DNA from: Salvia splendens
Taxonomy: Eukaryota; Streptophyta; Magnoliopsida; Lamiales; Lamiaceae
NCBI RefSeq assembly: GCF_004379255.2
Contig: NC_056033.1
Coordinates: 23,676,209-23,740,208, forward strand
DNA length: 64,000 nucleotides
Direction: 5' to 3'
The notes below the pieces were generated by a model. The model was not told the origin of the DNA and ran no database searches. It worked only from the letters and a program-made list of their open reading frames with translations. Shown here piece by piece: positions 42,709 through 54,304 of this stretch (its first letter is position 1; each line of letters opens with the position of its first letter). The position numbers and the translations under genes are program-made.

Positions 42709-45617
42709 CTACTGTCTACGATTGCTAAAGTTGAGCCACCTATCCGAAAAATCCTCATGATGCTGAGTTCGGGCGTTCCGAGCAGATGAAGAATAAGTAG
42801 GTGGGCGAGATGCTCTGATCGACCTACCGCCTCTTCCCTGAGTCTGGGAAGTTCTAGCACCTCGGCGGCGAAGAGTCTCTTCACGAAGCATTCGCTGATC
42901 TTGCTCACTCATATTCACAACTCCTCTACGAACTTCAGGGCGTTCTTGTCTTGACGTTTCCGGTTGCTCCTGAGTCCGTTGCTGATTTGGAGTAGAAATT
43001 TGAGTAAGTGGATTAGAGGTTTGAGTTGGAGTGTGAGCATCTGTTAGCGGGAAACGGCTAAGGAATCTCTCGATTGAGGGACGCCGGGAAAGAATGATGT
43101 CGTACAGAGAAGCTAAGCGCAGCAATGATTTCACAACTTGTTGGCAAGCCGAGCTCTCCAGCACATTGTTCTTCCGGAGTACATGAAGCTTCTCCCACTG
43201 TTCATCAACTTGATTCTGAACTTCAGATATAGTCATTCCCCCGCGCCCGCAGATGAAATCTTCATATGCAGTCCTCTCAGCGATGACAGTATTCAGCTCG
43301 GCCTCCAGATCTTTCTTTATGGACTCTAAGTCCTTATTGTTGGACTCCAGCTCCACTAAACGAGCCAAGAGTTCATCATACTTCATCTGGTCATCTATAG
43401 CTTTTTTCTCAGCTTCATTTAAAGCCAAAGAGTATAGCCGCTTCCAGTGAAGTACCTCTAGCTCCTTAGAGTTAAGAATACGAAGCAGCTATGTCAGTTC
43501 GGCATTTCAGTTTACCGAGCAGGCAGTAAACCACAATAGGAGTAAAAGAGATTAAGAAGAGCTATAAGGAAGACACGAGTGTAGAAAGAAGAATTTTTTT
43601 CATTCACAAGAAAAAATTTACACAAGGAGGGCTGCAAGGCCATTTTACAAATAGAAAGAAAGAAACTAAACTAAGAGAAGGGAGACGAAATCATACTCCG
43701 CCAGTTTCGTCTCCGGCTTCCCTGTGGGTTTCAGCTTCTTTCTCCTTGTCGACCTCGGTCTCAGCCTCGGCCTCCCTCCTCCCTCCCTCCTGCTCGGCGC
43801 CCCCATCGTCGATCTGCTGCACCTCTTGCTCGGCGTGCCCGTCGCCGGTCTGCTGATCCTCCTGCTCGGTCTCCTTGCCGGCCTCATTTTCCTGCTCACC
43901 CTCTTTGAAAATTGAAGCGGGTGAAACAGGCCCCAAGGAGGCAAAGATGGCCTCCATGTTCTCGTCACGGTCAGCACGGCAATTACGGACTCGTTCAGCA
44001 GAAAGCAGGACCGATGAAGACGCAAGCTCCTCAAGGAGCGGCAGACTCTGGAGGCGCGCTGCAATCTCTCGGCCATACAGCGGCAAAACGACTTCGGGTT
44101 CCTGCTCAGCGTTATCGGTCATCAATTTCAGCAGATCGCCGATAAGGGCCGAAAATTGATTGCTCAAAAAGAGTTTCTCCGTGTAAACACGGAGAGCCTC
44201 CCCCTGAGCAACCACGGCAGCAACCTCCCTCTGTTTCGACTGCTCTCTCTGGATGATGAGCTGGTTTTTGGCACGCTGGGCTTCATCCTGAGCCGAGATC
44301 CTAGCGGCCCTTGCCTCCTCAAAGTCTGCCCGAGCCTGTTCGGCCTGGTGACGAGCAGCATTCAAATTCCTCTGCATCTCATCATAATCGCTGGACGCTT
44401 TAGAGAGTTCAACTGTGACGAGCTTGCAGAGCATATTGTTCCTCTGAAAATGGAAAAAGGAAAAAAGTCAACAGAGGGGCCACAAAAAATATAGGAAAGA
44501 AGCAAAACCAGAAAATCAAGAAGGAAATTCACCTCCACAAAGTCCTTTGGCCATAAAAAGGGCTCAGAGATATGTTCCGAAGTGGCCGCAACCGCTCCGG
44601 ATCCACAACCCCCCAGGACAATGTCTCTCTGTGGCGCTTTTGGGGGTTTCTGAGTCTTCACCTTCCCCTTTGCCGAAGTCGATTCCGGCTTTTTTGGATC
44701 CGAAGACTGACTCGAAGAGGTCTTCTTCCTCTTCGGATTCTTCTCGGCATCAGACGCCGAGCTGGTGGCTCTCTGTTTCTCCGGCTCCTTGGATTCGGAG
44801 GATTTGCGACCTAGCCTGCTTAGCATGTTCACTGCCAAAAAGCGAGAAAACAAAGTTAGTTTTCGCCGCTAAAGCAGTAAAGCATAAAAAAGAAATCCTC
44901 ACCCTCAGTCTCTTCGTCCGAAGACGAGGAATCGAACACGAAGTCACCCTTGACGAGCTCAGATTCCGAATATTGTTTCCTAATCATGGGAATCTTATTG
45001 AGCTCGCCCTCGAGCTCGTCCAACGGTTCTACCCGAGGATGAGGAATTACGGACTTCGGCCCTCTCCAGGAAAAGTCCGGAGCCGCTGTCCTATTGTAAA
45101 AAAAGAAACGATTTTGCCACTTCGGCCATTTGGTTTTACAGAATGCTCTGAAGGGCTGTAAAGGGATCAAGTAAAACCAGGATCCCTTTCTCTTAAACTG
45201 AAAGAAATTAAGGATTGCCCTCCGAGACAGATCCTTTTCTAGTCTACGCAGCTCGGCAGCAAAGGCCGATAAGTGCCTCCAAGAATTTGGAGTCACCTGA
45301 CCTAAAGGAAGTTGAAAAAAATCAAGAAGCTCTACAAAGGCAGGGGGAAGAGGGAAACGAAGCCCGCATTCTAAGCAGGCTTCGTAAACGGTGGCATAAC
45401 CCTCCGGCGGCGAGTTAGCCCTATGAATGTCGTCGGGAATCACCACTAACCCCCCAGGAAGAAAATATTTTCCGTGTAAGGATATCACAGTATCCTTACT
45501 CAAAATGCTGTGAAAATATTCTACCGTCTTCTCCCCGGACCTTTTCCGGCCAGAAGACCCCTTACCCCCCTTCCTACCACTACCTGATTCAGAAACAGAT
45601 TCAGAAGAAGAAGACAT
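42709..45617 (-). CDS. Antisense four-exon gene of the Tat element (putative gypsy type transposon domain, coiled coil)
   Basis: Exons 45617-44903, 44831-44533, 44443-43697 and 43488-42709 have GT/AG borders (GTGAGG, GTGAAT, GTATGA donors; GGCAG, TTCAG, CATAG acceptors) and join in phase: 715+299+747+780 = 2541 nt, 846 residues. Residues 1-35 are Ser/Lys-rich. About 40-200 (HRANSPPEGYATVYEACLEC, GLRFPLPPAFVELLDFF, VTPNSWRHLSAFAAEL, KGSWFYLIPL) resembles the plant domain named putative gypsy type transposon. A Ser/Lys/Glu-rich linker follows, then coiled coil (QAEQARADFEEARAARISAQ), an acidic stretch, a second coiled-coil part (ELLARLVELESNNKDLE) and an Arg/Ser-rich end. Function unknown; despite the name I see no transposase catalytic triad. 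Splicing is inferred, not observed. Confidence 0.7.
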
Positions 45618-45739
45618 GATTCTTACTCTTTGATGGTCGAAAGTCTCTGAAGAAATTCTTGAAGAAGCGGAAGAAAATTTTACGAAAAAGAGAGAGAATA
45701 CAGAAGAAATAATCGCAAAAGTATTCCAATGATGAAGAG

Positions 45740-45760
45740 AGGAAATATTTATCAGATTCG
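45740..45760 (-). promoter_or_regulatory. Possible TATA element of the antisense gene
   Basis: On the minus strand TGATAAATATTTCCTCTC lies about 130 bp upstream of the antisense ATG at 45617, with a pyrimidine-rich stretch after it, as in plant core promoters. Weak on its own; it would give the antisense gene its own promoter inside the element. Confidence 0.3.
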
Positions 45761-45908
45761 CAAAGGCATTTCAAATTCGTCGCACCGTTTCAAATCCCAC
45801 TTTTTCTGGATTCTCTGGCCGGATTTGCTGTCACATTTAATGCAGACACGTGCAGAGCACGCCTCCTGACCCCCTTACAAAATGCCGAAGTGATTTACTT
45901 CGCTTTTC

Positions 45909-45919
45909 GGGGGGGGTGG
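45909..45919 (+). other. Tat polypurine tract
   Basis: GGGGGGGGTGG immediately before the 3' LTR start TGATGGG. Confidence 0.8.
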
Positions 45920-46512
45920 TGATGGGATACGAACTAAACAACTAAACCCTAATTGCGAGCCCAATAGCAGTGACGGCCCATCAGCCCAAAACCCAAGAAA
46001 AAGTATCAGTTCGGCACAACCAAAGAGTTCGGTCGCAGCCTATAGCTCGGTAAAAGCCGACCAATCGAGTTCTACTCTCAGATCGGCAAAAGCTGATCGG
46101 CAAAGTCCAGCAGTTCGGTCTCAGTATTCGACCGAACAAGGAGATAGTGGACCCCTGCAGGATCTCCACGACCTACATCATCACCCACGATCTCCACGAC
46201 CTCTATTACACCCACGATCTATTTAGTGGTATGAAGCAGTTATCAACCCCCCTACCAGGGCTGTAAACCACGATCTTAGTTCGAATTGTATAAATAGAAC
46301 TGAGATCAGATAGACAAGGGTTAAGCTCTCTAGATCCTGAATCTTATAGCAAATCAGTATTGTAATCTGTAAGCGAGACCAAGCAATACAAATTTGCCCT
46401 CTCTTCTTCCCGTGGACGTAGATTTACCTCAGTAAATCGAACCACGTAATTTTCCGTGTTGTGATCGTTTATTACTTGCATTTATTCCCATCAAAAATTC
46501 GCCACATCATCA
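45920..46512 (+). repeat. Tat 3' LTR
   Basis: Same as the 5' LTR except one base by eye (GGGCTGTAAACC against GGGCTGCAAACC). TATA box at 46289-46297. Confidence 0.9.
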
Positions 46513-46517
46513 CCCAC

Positions 46518-48336
46518 CTTCCCTTTCAATTGCAATTTATGAGTATGATCATCATACATCACTCCCACACATAACTCAATCAACAATCAAAACTAATCGA
46601 AAATGCGAAACAACATAAATTGAATGAGAACTTATCTGCCCGAACAGTCAAGAGATGACGGCGATGCTGCAGAGGTGGCGGCTTCCGTCGTGGGACAGCA
46701 GTGGTGCCTCCGACCCCGTCAGCGAACAGCAGCGGTGGTGAAGGGTGAGTGTTAGAAGATATTACGTGAAATCAAGAGAAGATATGGGAGCATATTTAGC
46801 CTAAAATAGAGGAACAATTAATGTAAATTAGGTTTACTATTTGTAGATATTGTGTAGCCTATATAACCATGCAATCTCTATTGTCTAATCAACGGTGAAT
46901 GAGAATGATACAGATTACCAATTCTTTCGTTTAATAGTGAGATATAAGACGGCGGATTTGGAGTGTGTTTCTTCAAATTTGGGGGGTTCTGTTTAAATTG
47001 CTCGATTTGGGGGATGTGATATATATTCCGGGAGGACTCGTGAGGAGTGATTTGGGAGAAGAAGGCGACGGGAATTAGGAGTGATGTTGGAGGGGAGTAT
47101 TTTTGTTTGGGCAATCTTTATTTTGATTTGGGCTCAAATTTTAAATGTAGATATGAGGTGGGAAAATGTCTCGGGCCTTTTTTTTTATTAATCTTTGGGC
47201 TAAACTTAATTAAATAAATCTTTGGGCCTATAATTATTTCGTGGGGAGTTATTTAATTGATTTGCGAATAATGCGAAGGATGAATAATTTATCCCAAGTA
47301 CAAAATAAATATTTTTTGAGGGGAAATAATTTGCAAGAATTTAATCATGCGCTTAAATAATTTTGGGGAATTTATTTTGATATCGAGGCCAAAATATGAG
47401 GAGCCAATGGAGGAATTTCTGGGTGGCTGCCCAATAATCGAAAATACGTAAAAATCGAGAAACAAGATAAAAGACTTTAATTAGGGTGCATGCATTCTAA
47501 TTAGTAGTTTTCTCGCGCTAATTGTGGTGTTACTACCTTGTTATTTAAAGGGAACTGTTCCGTGAGACTCTAAATTCGGAACGAGTAAATACTCAAGGGC
47601 AATACCGTTTTAAACGAACGAGGTGGGCTTTCTTTTCAGTATCGTTCATGAAATATTTTGGCTTTGTTCCCAATAATGCTAAATACTTTGACGTGAAATG
47701 AGTGATTGTCATGCCTTGTTTTGGATTTTGTGGAATACCTATTTGCCCTGGCTTTGTGTCGGATGCATGGCTTTGCTAAGTGTGGGCCGTAAACCCCGCT
47801 TAGACTAGTGTGCACCATGTGGGAACCGTGTGCTATTTGTCATTCATTTGGTCGGTTCAGTGACCGTCTTTCAGATAGAGTATGTGTGATGGAAAAATGA
47901 CTGATTAGTCGACGATTATGGAAATGAAATACTTTGTGTACTTGGGCTATTTTTTAAAGTTAAACCCCAAGAACACTCGAAATTGACTTGACAATTATTG
48001 TTTTGCAAATATTTTCGGCAATTGTCCACTGAGTATCTTTTCAAGTACTCAGCCCTGCATGTGTTTTCCCTATGTGCGGGTTGAGCAATGACGAGTCGTG
48101 GTGGGTGTTGAGTGGAGCCTCTGAAATCTACTTGTTATCATGTACAGAATGAGTCGTGTCTTCATACATGGCGTTATTAATTTACTCTTGATTGCTTCCG
48201 CTAAGACTAATTATCTTTCGGAATAATGCGCTTTGCGCCGAGATACTTCAAACTCGATTACTCTAATACATCTTTTCGATTACTCTGATACATCTTTTCG
48301 ATAATGACATAAATTATTATTCTGTCTATTTATGTC
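46518..48336 (+). other. Second half of the Tekay-like LTR, no gene seen
   Basis: Continuation of the LTR begun at 35055. It includes a short Ser/Pro-free noncoding part and the conserved CAGCCCTGCATGTG block near 48052. Near 48255-48300 CGATTACTCTRATACATCTTTT is tandemly repeated. Frames such as 47114-46878 and 47818-47636 are unsupported. Confidence 0.45.
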
Positions 48337-48493
48337 CAAAGTATGGTATTACTTTTTTTTTTAAATTAACTCATATACTATAGAAAGAATGAAATTACAA
48401 CTGATGTCAAGAGGGCTCGAACTCGGCACCTCATACAATAATGTCTAAGCTTCTTGCCGCTAGGACAAAGGCTCTGGACAAAGTATGGTATTA
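48337..48493 (-). mobile_element. tRNA-derived SINE with 15-bp target duplication
   Basis: Body 48352-48478 (127 bp) flanked by identical CAAAGTATGGTATTA at 48337-48351 and 48479-48493. On the minus strand it starts TCCAGAGCCTTTGTCCTAGC, has an A-box-like TAGCGGCAAGAAGCTT, a B box GAGTTCGAGCCC and ends in a poly(A) run, all as in plant SINEs moved by LINE machinery. The perfect duplication shows a fairly recent insertion in the LTR. Confidence 0.85.
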
Positions 48494-50361
48494 TTTCAAA
48501 TTCCCCTTTCTTCCCTGCTTCTTATATCCATCCTCAGTCTCGATAAACAATTCTTTATATCCTTAGAAACGGTGGTATGAGTCAACTGGCTAGGAGGGTA
48601 CCTAGACCTAGTAGTGTCGTTGGGTCTGTGTCTATTTTCTCTATAAAAAACCTCAACCCACTTCTACTGGCTAGTATAAGGGGGATTAAAGAATCGATCC
48701 CACAGAGATAGATGTAAGTGTTATACACTTGCGATGACATTCTGGAAGGGTTGGTTAGCGACCACGATTAGGGGTTTAGTTTTTTTACCTAGGCGATAAA
48801 ATAAACTGGGACTCTACCTATCCTGAACAGTAAGTAACTAAATGATGCATGCTGTTGGATGTGTACGTGAGGGTCAAAGCTGGACTACTAGTGTCCATGT
48901 GAAAAGTGAAATATTACCCTAAATGGATAGACAAAAGGAAAAGGGAATAACAGACACACTGGCTGACTACTACAAGGACATGCAGAAAAAGCTGAGAAAA
49001 GTGAAAGGACAAACAAACTGGAATGCGACGTTCTCTTCTTCCCCAAGCAACGAAAATCAAGACTCCATGGATGAATGCTTGAAATCAGAATCAAACAACT
49101 CAGATCTAACACAATTTCAAGTTGGAAAGTCCAGATCCATGCTAGAATCTTAAGCTAAGGCAACAAATCAAACGGAAATCAACACACATGCAATAGATCA
49201 ACATGCAAGGTAGCGAAAAACTCAAATCTATGCATTTCAAAAGAAACAACTGATTGAAACTTAGAGAAACTTGAAGAAAAACTAGATCTAATTTAATTAG
49301 GCAGATCCAAGCACTTGACCAACAGAAACTCACATAAAACTACTAGATCTATCTAACTAGGTAGATTTCACCCAAGACAAATTGAACACAAATCAAAACA
49401 ACTAAAACTTCATTTCATTCAAGATCTTCAAACCAAAAGATGTTCCAACAAGAGCTTTACTAAAAACAACGTGAATATAAACCAAGATAAGTGCTAAAAC
49501 TTAAAAAAGCATTAAAAGAAAGCAAGTAAAAAGTGTGTTATGCTCCTTGGTGCGATGGAACTTCTGTAACTACGACAGTGAAGTGGCTGGAACGGATGGT
49601 AGACTCTTTCCCCCGGTGGGTGGCCGGAAACTTGGCTAAGCTATCTAAGAGCAACTCCAAGGGGAGAGGTAAATGAGAAGGTAAATTATGATAATTACCA
49701 AATTTACCTCTTTTTGATGGAAGAACATTCTCCAATGGAGAAGATAAATGGGAAGGTATTATACCTTTTTCCAATTTTAAAGAGGTATCTTTACCTCTCT
49801 ATAAAAGAGAAGGTAAAATAGAAAAACCTGTTTTTGAGATTGGCGGGAGATAGAAGCAACAAAATCTCAACAATAAAATTAAGCATGTATTGAATTTTCT
49901 GAAATTGGTTATTAGTTTCATGAAATTAATTCCACTAACAAGAAACATAATACCATTAAATTCTAACTCTAATTTTTAAAATAAAAAGACACCAAGAATA
50001 GAGTTTCACCTCATTCACTTCTACTCCCAAAGCCAAGCAATCCCTTTTCAATATTAGACAAAAGAAAATCAAAGGTACAAATCTAGAAAAGAAGATAGGA
50101 GAAAGAGATGCGTGTTTGAGAGATTGGTGTAGTGCTTCAGTTCTTCGCTTGAAGAATTGCGCTTCTATGGAACAGACGGCGTTCTTTTTTTAAATGGGGT
50201 TTATGTAGAGCCGTCGGCCTTTATACATGATTAGTTTAGGGATATTTCATGTTTTAAATATTTGTTTAATACTTTATATCATTTGATAAATATATTGTTT
50301 AATATTTAATATTTTATGTTTAGATTATGGTTTAATATAGCATCTCTTTTAATTGGTGCAG

Positions 50362-51256
50362 ATGGATTTTTCGTACAATGATTATGGGTCTCTAACAAAT
50401 TTATTGACAAGAGAACATTCCGCTGACTTAGCCGATGATTTTGGTGATTTTTGGACAAGTTCAAATGTTGTTTCTCCTACAACATGAAAAAAGGGCAACG
50501 AAGTTCAAGTTTTACCCATGAAGATGATCAACTTTTGATTGCGGCGTATCTTCATACAAGCAAAGATCCGGCTACTGGAAACGGACAAAATGCTACTACA
50601 TTTTGGGGAAGGATAGAAAAATATATTTGATTATAATGGAGGTTATTCCACCCAACATAGTTTATCTTCAATCCAAACGCGTTGGAGAGATTTTAACAAA
50701 CAATGCGCCAAATTTGTTGGAGTTTACAGTCAAATCGAGCGGCTGAATCAAAGTGGACAAAACGAACAAGGAAGGGTAAATTTTGTACAAGTTGTAAATA
50801 TTATGTAGTTTTAAACCATGTATTTGCCTAACATTTTTATACTCAAGTTTTTAGCTTCAAGATGCATACTAGGAATACAAGAGGCAGGTGGGAAAGTCAT
50901 TTACTTGTCAACATTGTCGGGAAATTTTGATTCTCGATCCCAAATGGCAAGCAACTTTGCCAAACAAGAGACAAAAAGCAACCACCGATGCAAATTTGGA
51001 TCCTGAAGACGACGTTAATCAAGATAGTCCTATGGAAAGGAAAGCTGCAAAAGAATTGTTAAAAAACAAAGGAAAAAATGTTGTTGGGAGCGTAAGTTCG
51101 ATTCTTACGCTCCTACGACATCAACAACAACTTGATCTCCAGCAAGCTTGTTACGAGATGCAAATTATTGGTCGGGACACTACTAGCATGAGCCCTCAAG
51201 AAGCTGCATATTTTGAGAATATTAAGCAAGCAGTTCCAAAAAAGAGGGGGTTTTGA
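50362..51256 (+). pseudogene. Harbinger ORF1 (Myb/trihelix-like DNA-binding protein), broken
   Basis: Starts MDFSYNDYGSLTNLL. The Myb-like part reads RSSSFTHEDDQLLIAAYLHT, SKDPATGNGQNATTFWGRIE, then in another frame YSTQHSLSSIQTRWRDFNKQ, CAKFVGVYSQIERLN. After a probable intron (about 50778-50850) the C-terminal part has EYKRQVGKSFTCQHCREILI, MERKAAKELLKNKGKN and a helical, Gln-rich end finishing KKRGF. In-frame stops occur near 50487, 50628 and 50868. Intact homologues bind the element ends and help bring the transposase to the nucleus. Confidence 0.7.
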
Positions 51257-51841
51257 AATAAAAATTAGTTGTTCTTGTGTCGCTTTGTCAACTCTGTTTT
51301 CATTTGATAAGTCATTTTTCCCCTATATCTTTTAGTTTAGATCGAGCATTTGAGATTATGTGAACAGTTTTAGATTTTTAATCTAAATTTTCATTTGCCC
51401 CTTGCAATATGGTTGTGTAGACATGGTGATTACTCATTTCATCAAAACACAAAAGTATTAAATTTTGTGATTGAGTTTTCTGAGTGAATCTGGTTGAATT
51501 GTGCATCAAGATTTCTCCTTTTCACTAAGTGGAGTGAAGGCGGATTAATACAAAGACTACAACTAATGATCAAAGATATTCCTGTATATCTAATGCTATG
51601 ATTGTGGAGTACAAAAATAGCTCATGCACTTGCTGCCAATAACCTATATAAATTAACATTTGCAGGCATTAAGCATAAATATGATATTACATTCCACAAA
51701 TAACAACAAAAATAAATTCTTGAGCTTGCCTTAAATTCAATAAAAAAGAGGTTTCACAAATAAAAAAAAACTAAACCAAAACAGAGGTTTCACAAATAAC
51801 AAAAACTAAACAAAACACGTCATAAAGGACACCAACAACAT

Positions 51842-53060
51842 TTAGTTGTCATGTAGTTCCCATAGGTTCTCAATTAGATCTTCTTTCAATTGAGAATGAG
51901 TTTTGCTGCTTCTTATCCGACCCAACCTTTCCCAAAGCTCATCAGCAACATTTAGGTCTCCATGTAACACCGGACTAAGAGATTTTATGTTGATTTCATC
52001 AAAGTCAATATCACCCCGACCCCCATTCATCCTCAATTATCATATTATGCATTATAATACAAGCTTTCATGATATTTGACTGTGTCTCTAGATCCCAAAG
52101 ACGGGCAAACTCACGCACAATAGCAAAGTGAGCCTGGATGAGGAAATGATATAGTTTTAACAAATGTTCCCCATCCAGGATATATACCATCAGCAAGATA
52201 GTATCCCATTGAATAATCATGCCCATTAATTTGATAATTAACCATAGGTGCACGACCAGAAGCAATGGTGTCAAACACAGGGGATTGATCCAAAACATTA
52301 ATGTCATTAAGAGATCCCGACATCCCAAAGAAAGCATGCCATATCCAAAGATCAGATGATGACAACTTCTAATATTATTGTTAGAGTTTGACAATGGCCA
52401 GTATACATATCTTGCCACGCAGTTGGACAATTTTTCCATTTCCAGTGCATGCAATCAATGCTTCCTAACATACCTGGAAACCCACGTTGTTAGCCAAGTG
52501 CTAGTAGTCGTGCTATATCATTGATGTTTGGAGCTCTCAAGTATTGTGGGCCATATACCTCTACAATTGTTTTCACGAACTCTCTCAAACAAACCAATGT
52601 AGTACTCTTTTCGATTCTAACATATTCATCTATAGAATCCGCTGGTTGGCCATAGGCAAGCATCTTTGTGGCTGTCGTGACCTTCTGAAGAGAGGACAAA
52701 CCGAGAAGACCGTAGAATATTACCCATTGTTGAGCTACAAAGTCGTCAACAATTCAGCCAAAAAGATGAAGACTCATGCGGAATCTTCTACGGAATAAGT
52801 TTGCAGGGTACACGGGATGCTCACAAAAGTAATCGCGATAGAGTCTACAAAAGTAATCGCGATAGAGTCTTTCATGACCTTCTTGCCTACCACGATTAAT
52901 CACTCGATGTCCTGAAATGGAGCCATGATGGCCCCTCGTCCTCCGACGACTCATCTCTTGCGGCTGTTATAATGGCATCAAATTCATCATCCGAGTCATT
53001 ATTCATATAATCTAAAATATTTGGAAAAGGAAACATTTGGGTAGAGAATGAATTGTCCAT
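51842..53060 (-). pseudogene. Harbinger DDE transposase (HARBI1-like), broken
   Basis: Pieces in order on the minus strand: MDNSFSTQMFPFPN and DDEFDAIITAAR; HERLYRDYFC twice in tandem, then NLFRRRFRMSLHLFG and a stop; VTTATKMLAYGQPADSIDEY and REFVKTIVEVYGPQYLRAPN; then LWIWHAFFGMSGSLNDINVL, DQSPVFDTIASGRAPMVNYQ and MGYYLADGIYPGWGTFVKTI, and finally ARLWDLETQSNIMKACIIMH then NMIIEDEWG. This is the plant PIF/Harbinger transposase of the DDE_Tnp_4 family. At least three frame changes and one stop are present. The 24-bp duplication at 52823-52870 adds eight residues. Confidence 0.8.
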
Positions 53061-54304
53061 TAACTCAACTTGTTGCTGCAATATAATCCTAAATACCATT
53101 CTATTTAAAATATTACCGTTGCTATAATCTAGTTCATTTTGATGCATAGTATGATAGTATTTAAAATATTGCCATTGCATTCTTGTAGAATGCAATCTTG
53201 AAACTAACATTTTAGAAAATAACATTTTACCTTTTCAAGGTACCTTTTATCTTTGGAGTTGGTTACTTTTTGGGAAGGTATATTGCACTTTTTGAGAAGA
53301 TATAAACATGACATACCATTTTTATTTACCCTATCCCCTTGGAGTTGCTCTAAGAGAGTGTAGTAAGCTATCTAAGAAATGGTCTAAGCATGGACAATGT
53401 TTCTTCAATGTTGATCTTCTATTTATAGAATGGCCTGCCCCAATCCCTAGGGTTGCCCCTTCTCTTGAAATGGCGATTCTTCCCCTTCTAGATGATCACT
53501 TGTGGCAATCCACTCATTTGTGCTCAAGCTTCATGGCGTGCATTCTGACCAGTATAGCACCCTTTCTACGTTCTTTTCACCAGAATTTCTTCCGATCATT
53601 TCCTCCTGACTAGTACCTCGCCCTGCACACTTTAACAACTATTTTTGGAGAAATTATCCTTTTAAGCACGTTATACAGACCAGTAATCAAGGCCTAAAAT
53701 GAGGCTTATCACATTGACAACTTGGTCTAATGTGTCCCTATACATGCATGTTTCTAAGTTTTTTAATGACATATTATTCACCTTCGGGTTCTTTTAAAAA
53801 TAAAACAAAACAAACCTAAAATCACGGTCCACCACATCATTCCCTTAAACTTATTCACAACTAAATATAGAATAAGTTTGTAGTAGTCGGTTGGGACGTG
53901 AGTAATCTATAAAAGCAATAAAGGTACCTTCAAATTTCGCACAGAGCTGGACTGGGCAAAAATGCGGCTGTTTTGAGGTGAAAGGTCCTGCGGTCGCTGG
54001 GGAAGAAACAGAAACGTTCCAGTAGAGCCCCGGCGGACTGTTGTGCAAGCGTCGGGAGCCGTTGGGAAAGTTCCAGTGGTTGCGAAAATTTCAAACAACA
54101 TAAAAACGAAACTAAACACAAAAAACTGCAAAAACTTAAAGAAAAATGGCTGGGTTGCCTTCCAACAAGCACTTTTTTACAGTCATTAGCTTTACTGTTA
54201 CGCCTTTTACTCTTTGGGAGGTTCCTCAATTGAAACCTCTTCTTCCTCCATCACCTTGTCGGAGCTATAGAATTTCTTCACATGATGACCATTGCTTGGA
54301 TTAA

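Larger units (their letters stand above)
35975..46517 (+). mobile_element. Young Tat-lineage Ty3/gypsy element with an antisense gene
   Basis: LTRs 35980-36572 and 45920-46512 (593 bp each) differ by eye at one position only (C/T near 36314 and 46254). The 5-bp duplication CCCAC flanks the element (35975-35979, 46513-46517). Inside: PBS, gag-protease, RT, two RNase H domains, integrase, a 54-bp tandem repeat, a spliced gene on the opposite strand and a polypurine tract. No chromodomain is seen after integrase. Dual RNase H and an extra antisense ORF place it in the Tat group (Ogre/Retand relatives). Confidence 0.9.
35055..48584 (+). mobile_element. Tekay-like LTR split by a Tat element and a SINE
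   Basis: Starts TGTAACACCCGCGAATTTTC at 35055, typical of Tekay/Del-type chromovirus LTRs. It is interrupted at 35980-46512 and resumes at 46518. It contains TACTCAGCCCTGCATGTGTT and CCTATGTGCGGGTTGAGC (48050-48090), shared with the solo LTR at 54310-57152. Its end near 48584 (TATCCTTAGAAACGGTGG, then TATGAGTCA) is weakly aligned with that LTR's end. No matching 5-bp duplication is seen at 35050-35054 and 48585-48589, so it may not be a clean solo LTR. Confidence 0.6.
49646..53353. mobile_element. PIF/Harbinger DNA transposon, complete ends, decayed genes
   Basis: Termini GAGCAACTCCAAGGGGAGAG at 49649 and ATCCCCTTGGAGTTGCTC ending at 53350 are inverted repeats flanked by the 3-bp duplication TAA (49646-49648, 53351-53353). 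It carries the two usual genes facing each other, a Myb/trihelix-like ORF1 (plus) and a DDE transposase (minus), both with stops and frameshifts, so this 3.7-kb copy can no longer move by itself. CAAATTTACCTC/GAGGTAAA-type subterminal repeats lie near the left end. Confidence 0.85.
48630..53709 (-). mobile_element. LTR remnant of an Athila-like family, split by Harbinger
   Basis: 48630-49645 plus 53354-53709. The block TCGATCCCACAGAGATAG (48690) and the end AGGCTTATCA (53709) are typical of Athila-group LTRs in minus orientation, and the end is related to the solo LTR at 22808-24145 in layout. The exact start is uncertain and no target duplication is found. Short frames inside (48923-49153, 49774-49538) are not supported. 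Confidence 0.45.

Noticed and set aside
43691..44853. Separate antisense genes for each minus-strand frame in the Tat element
   Set aside because: GT/AG introns join them in phase, so one spliced gene is the simpler reading.
42709..45617. Transposase function for the antisense product
   Set aside because: The family name says transposon, but no catalytic triad or DNA-binding motif is visible.
35050..48589. Clean solo Tekay LTR with target duplication
   Set aside because: GTGTG on the left and ACTGG on the right do not match, so the ends or the history are uncertain.
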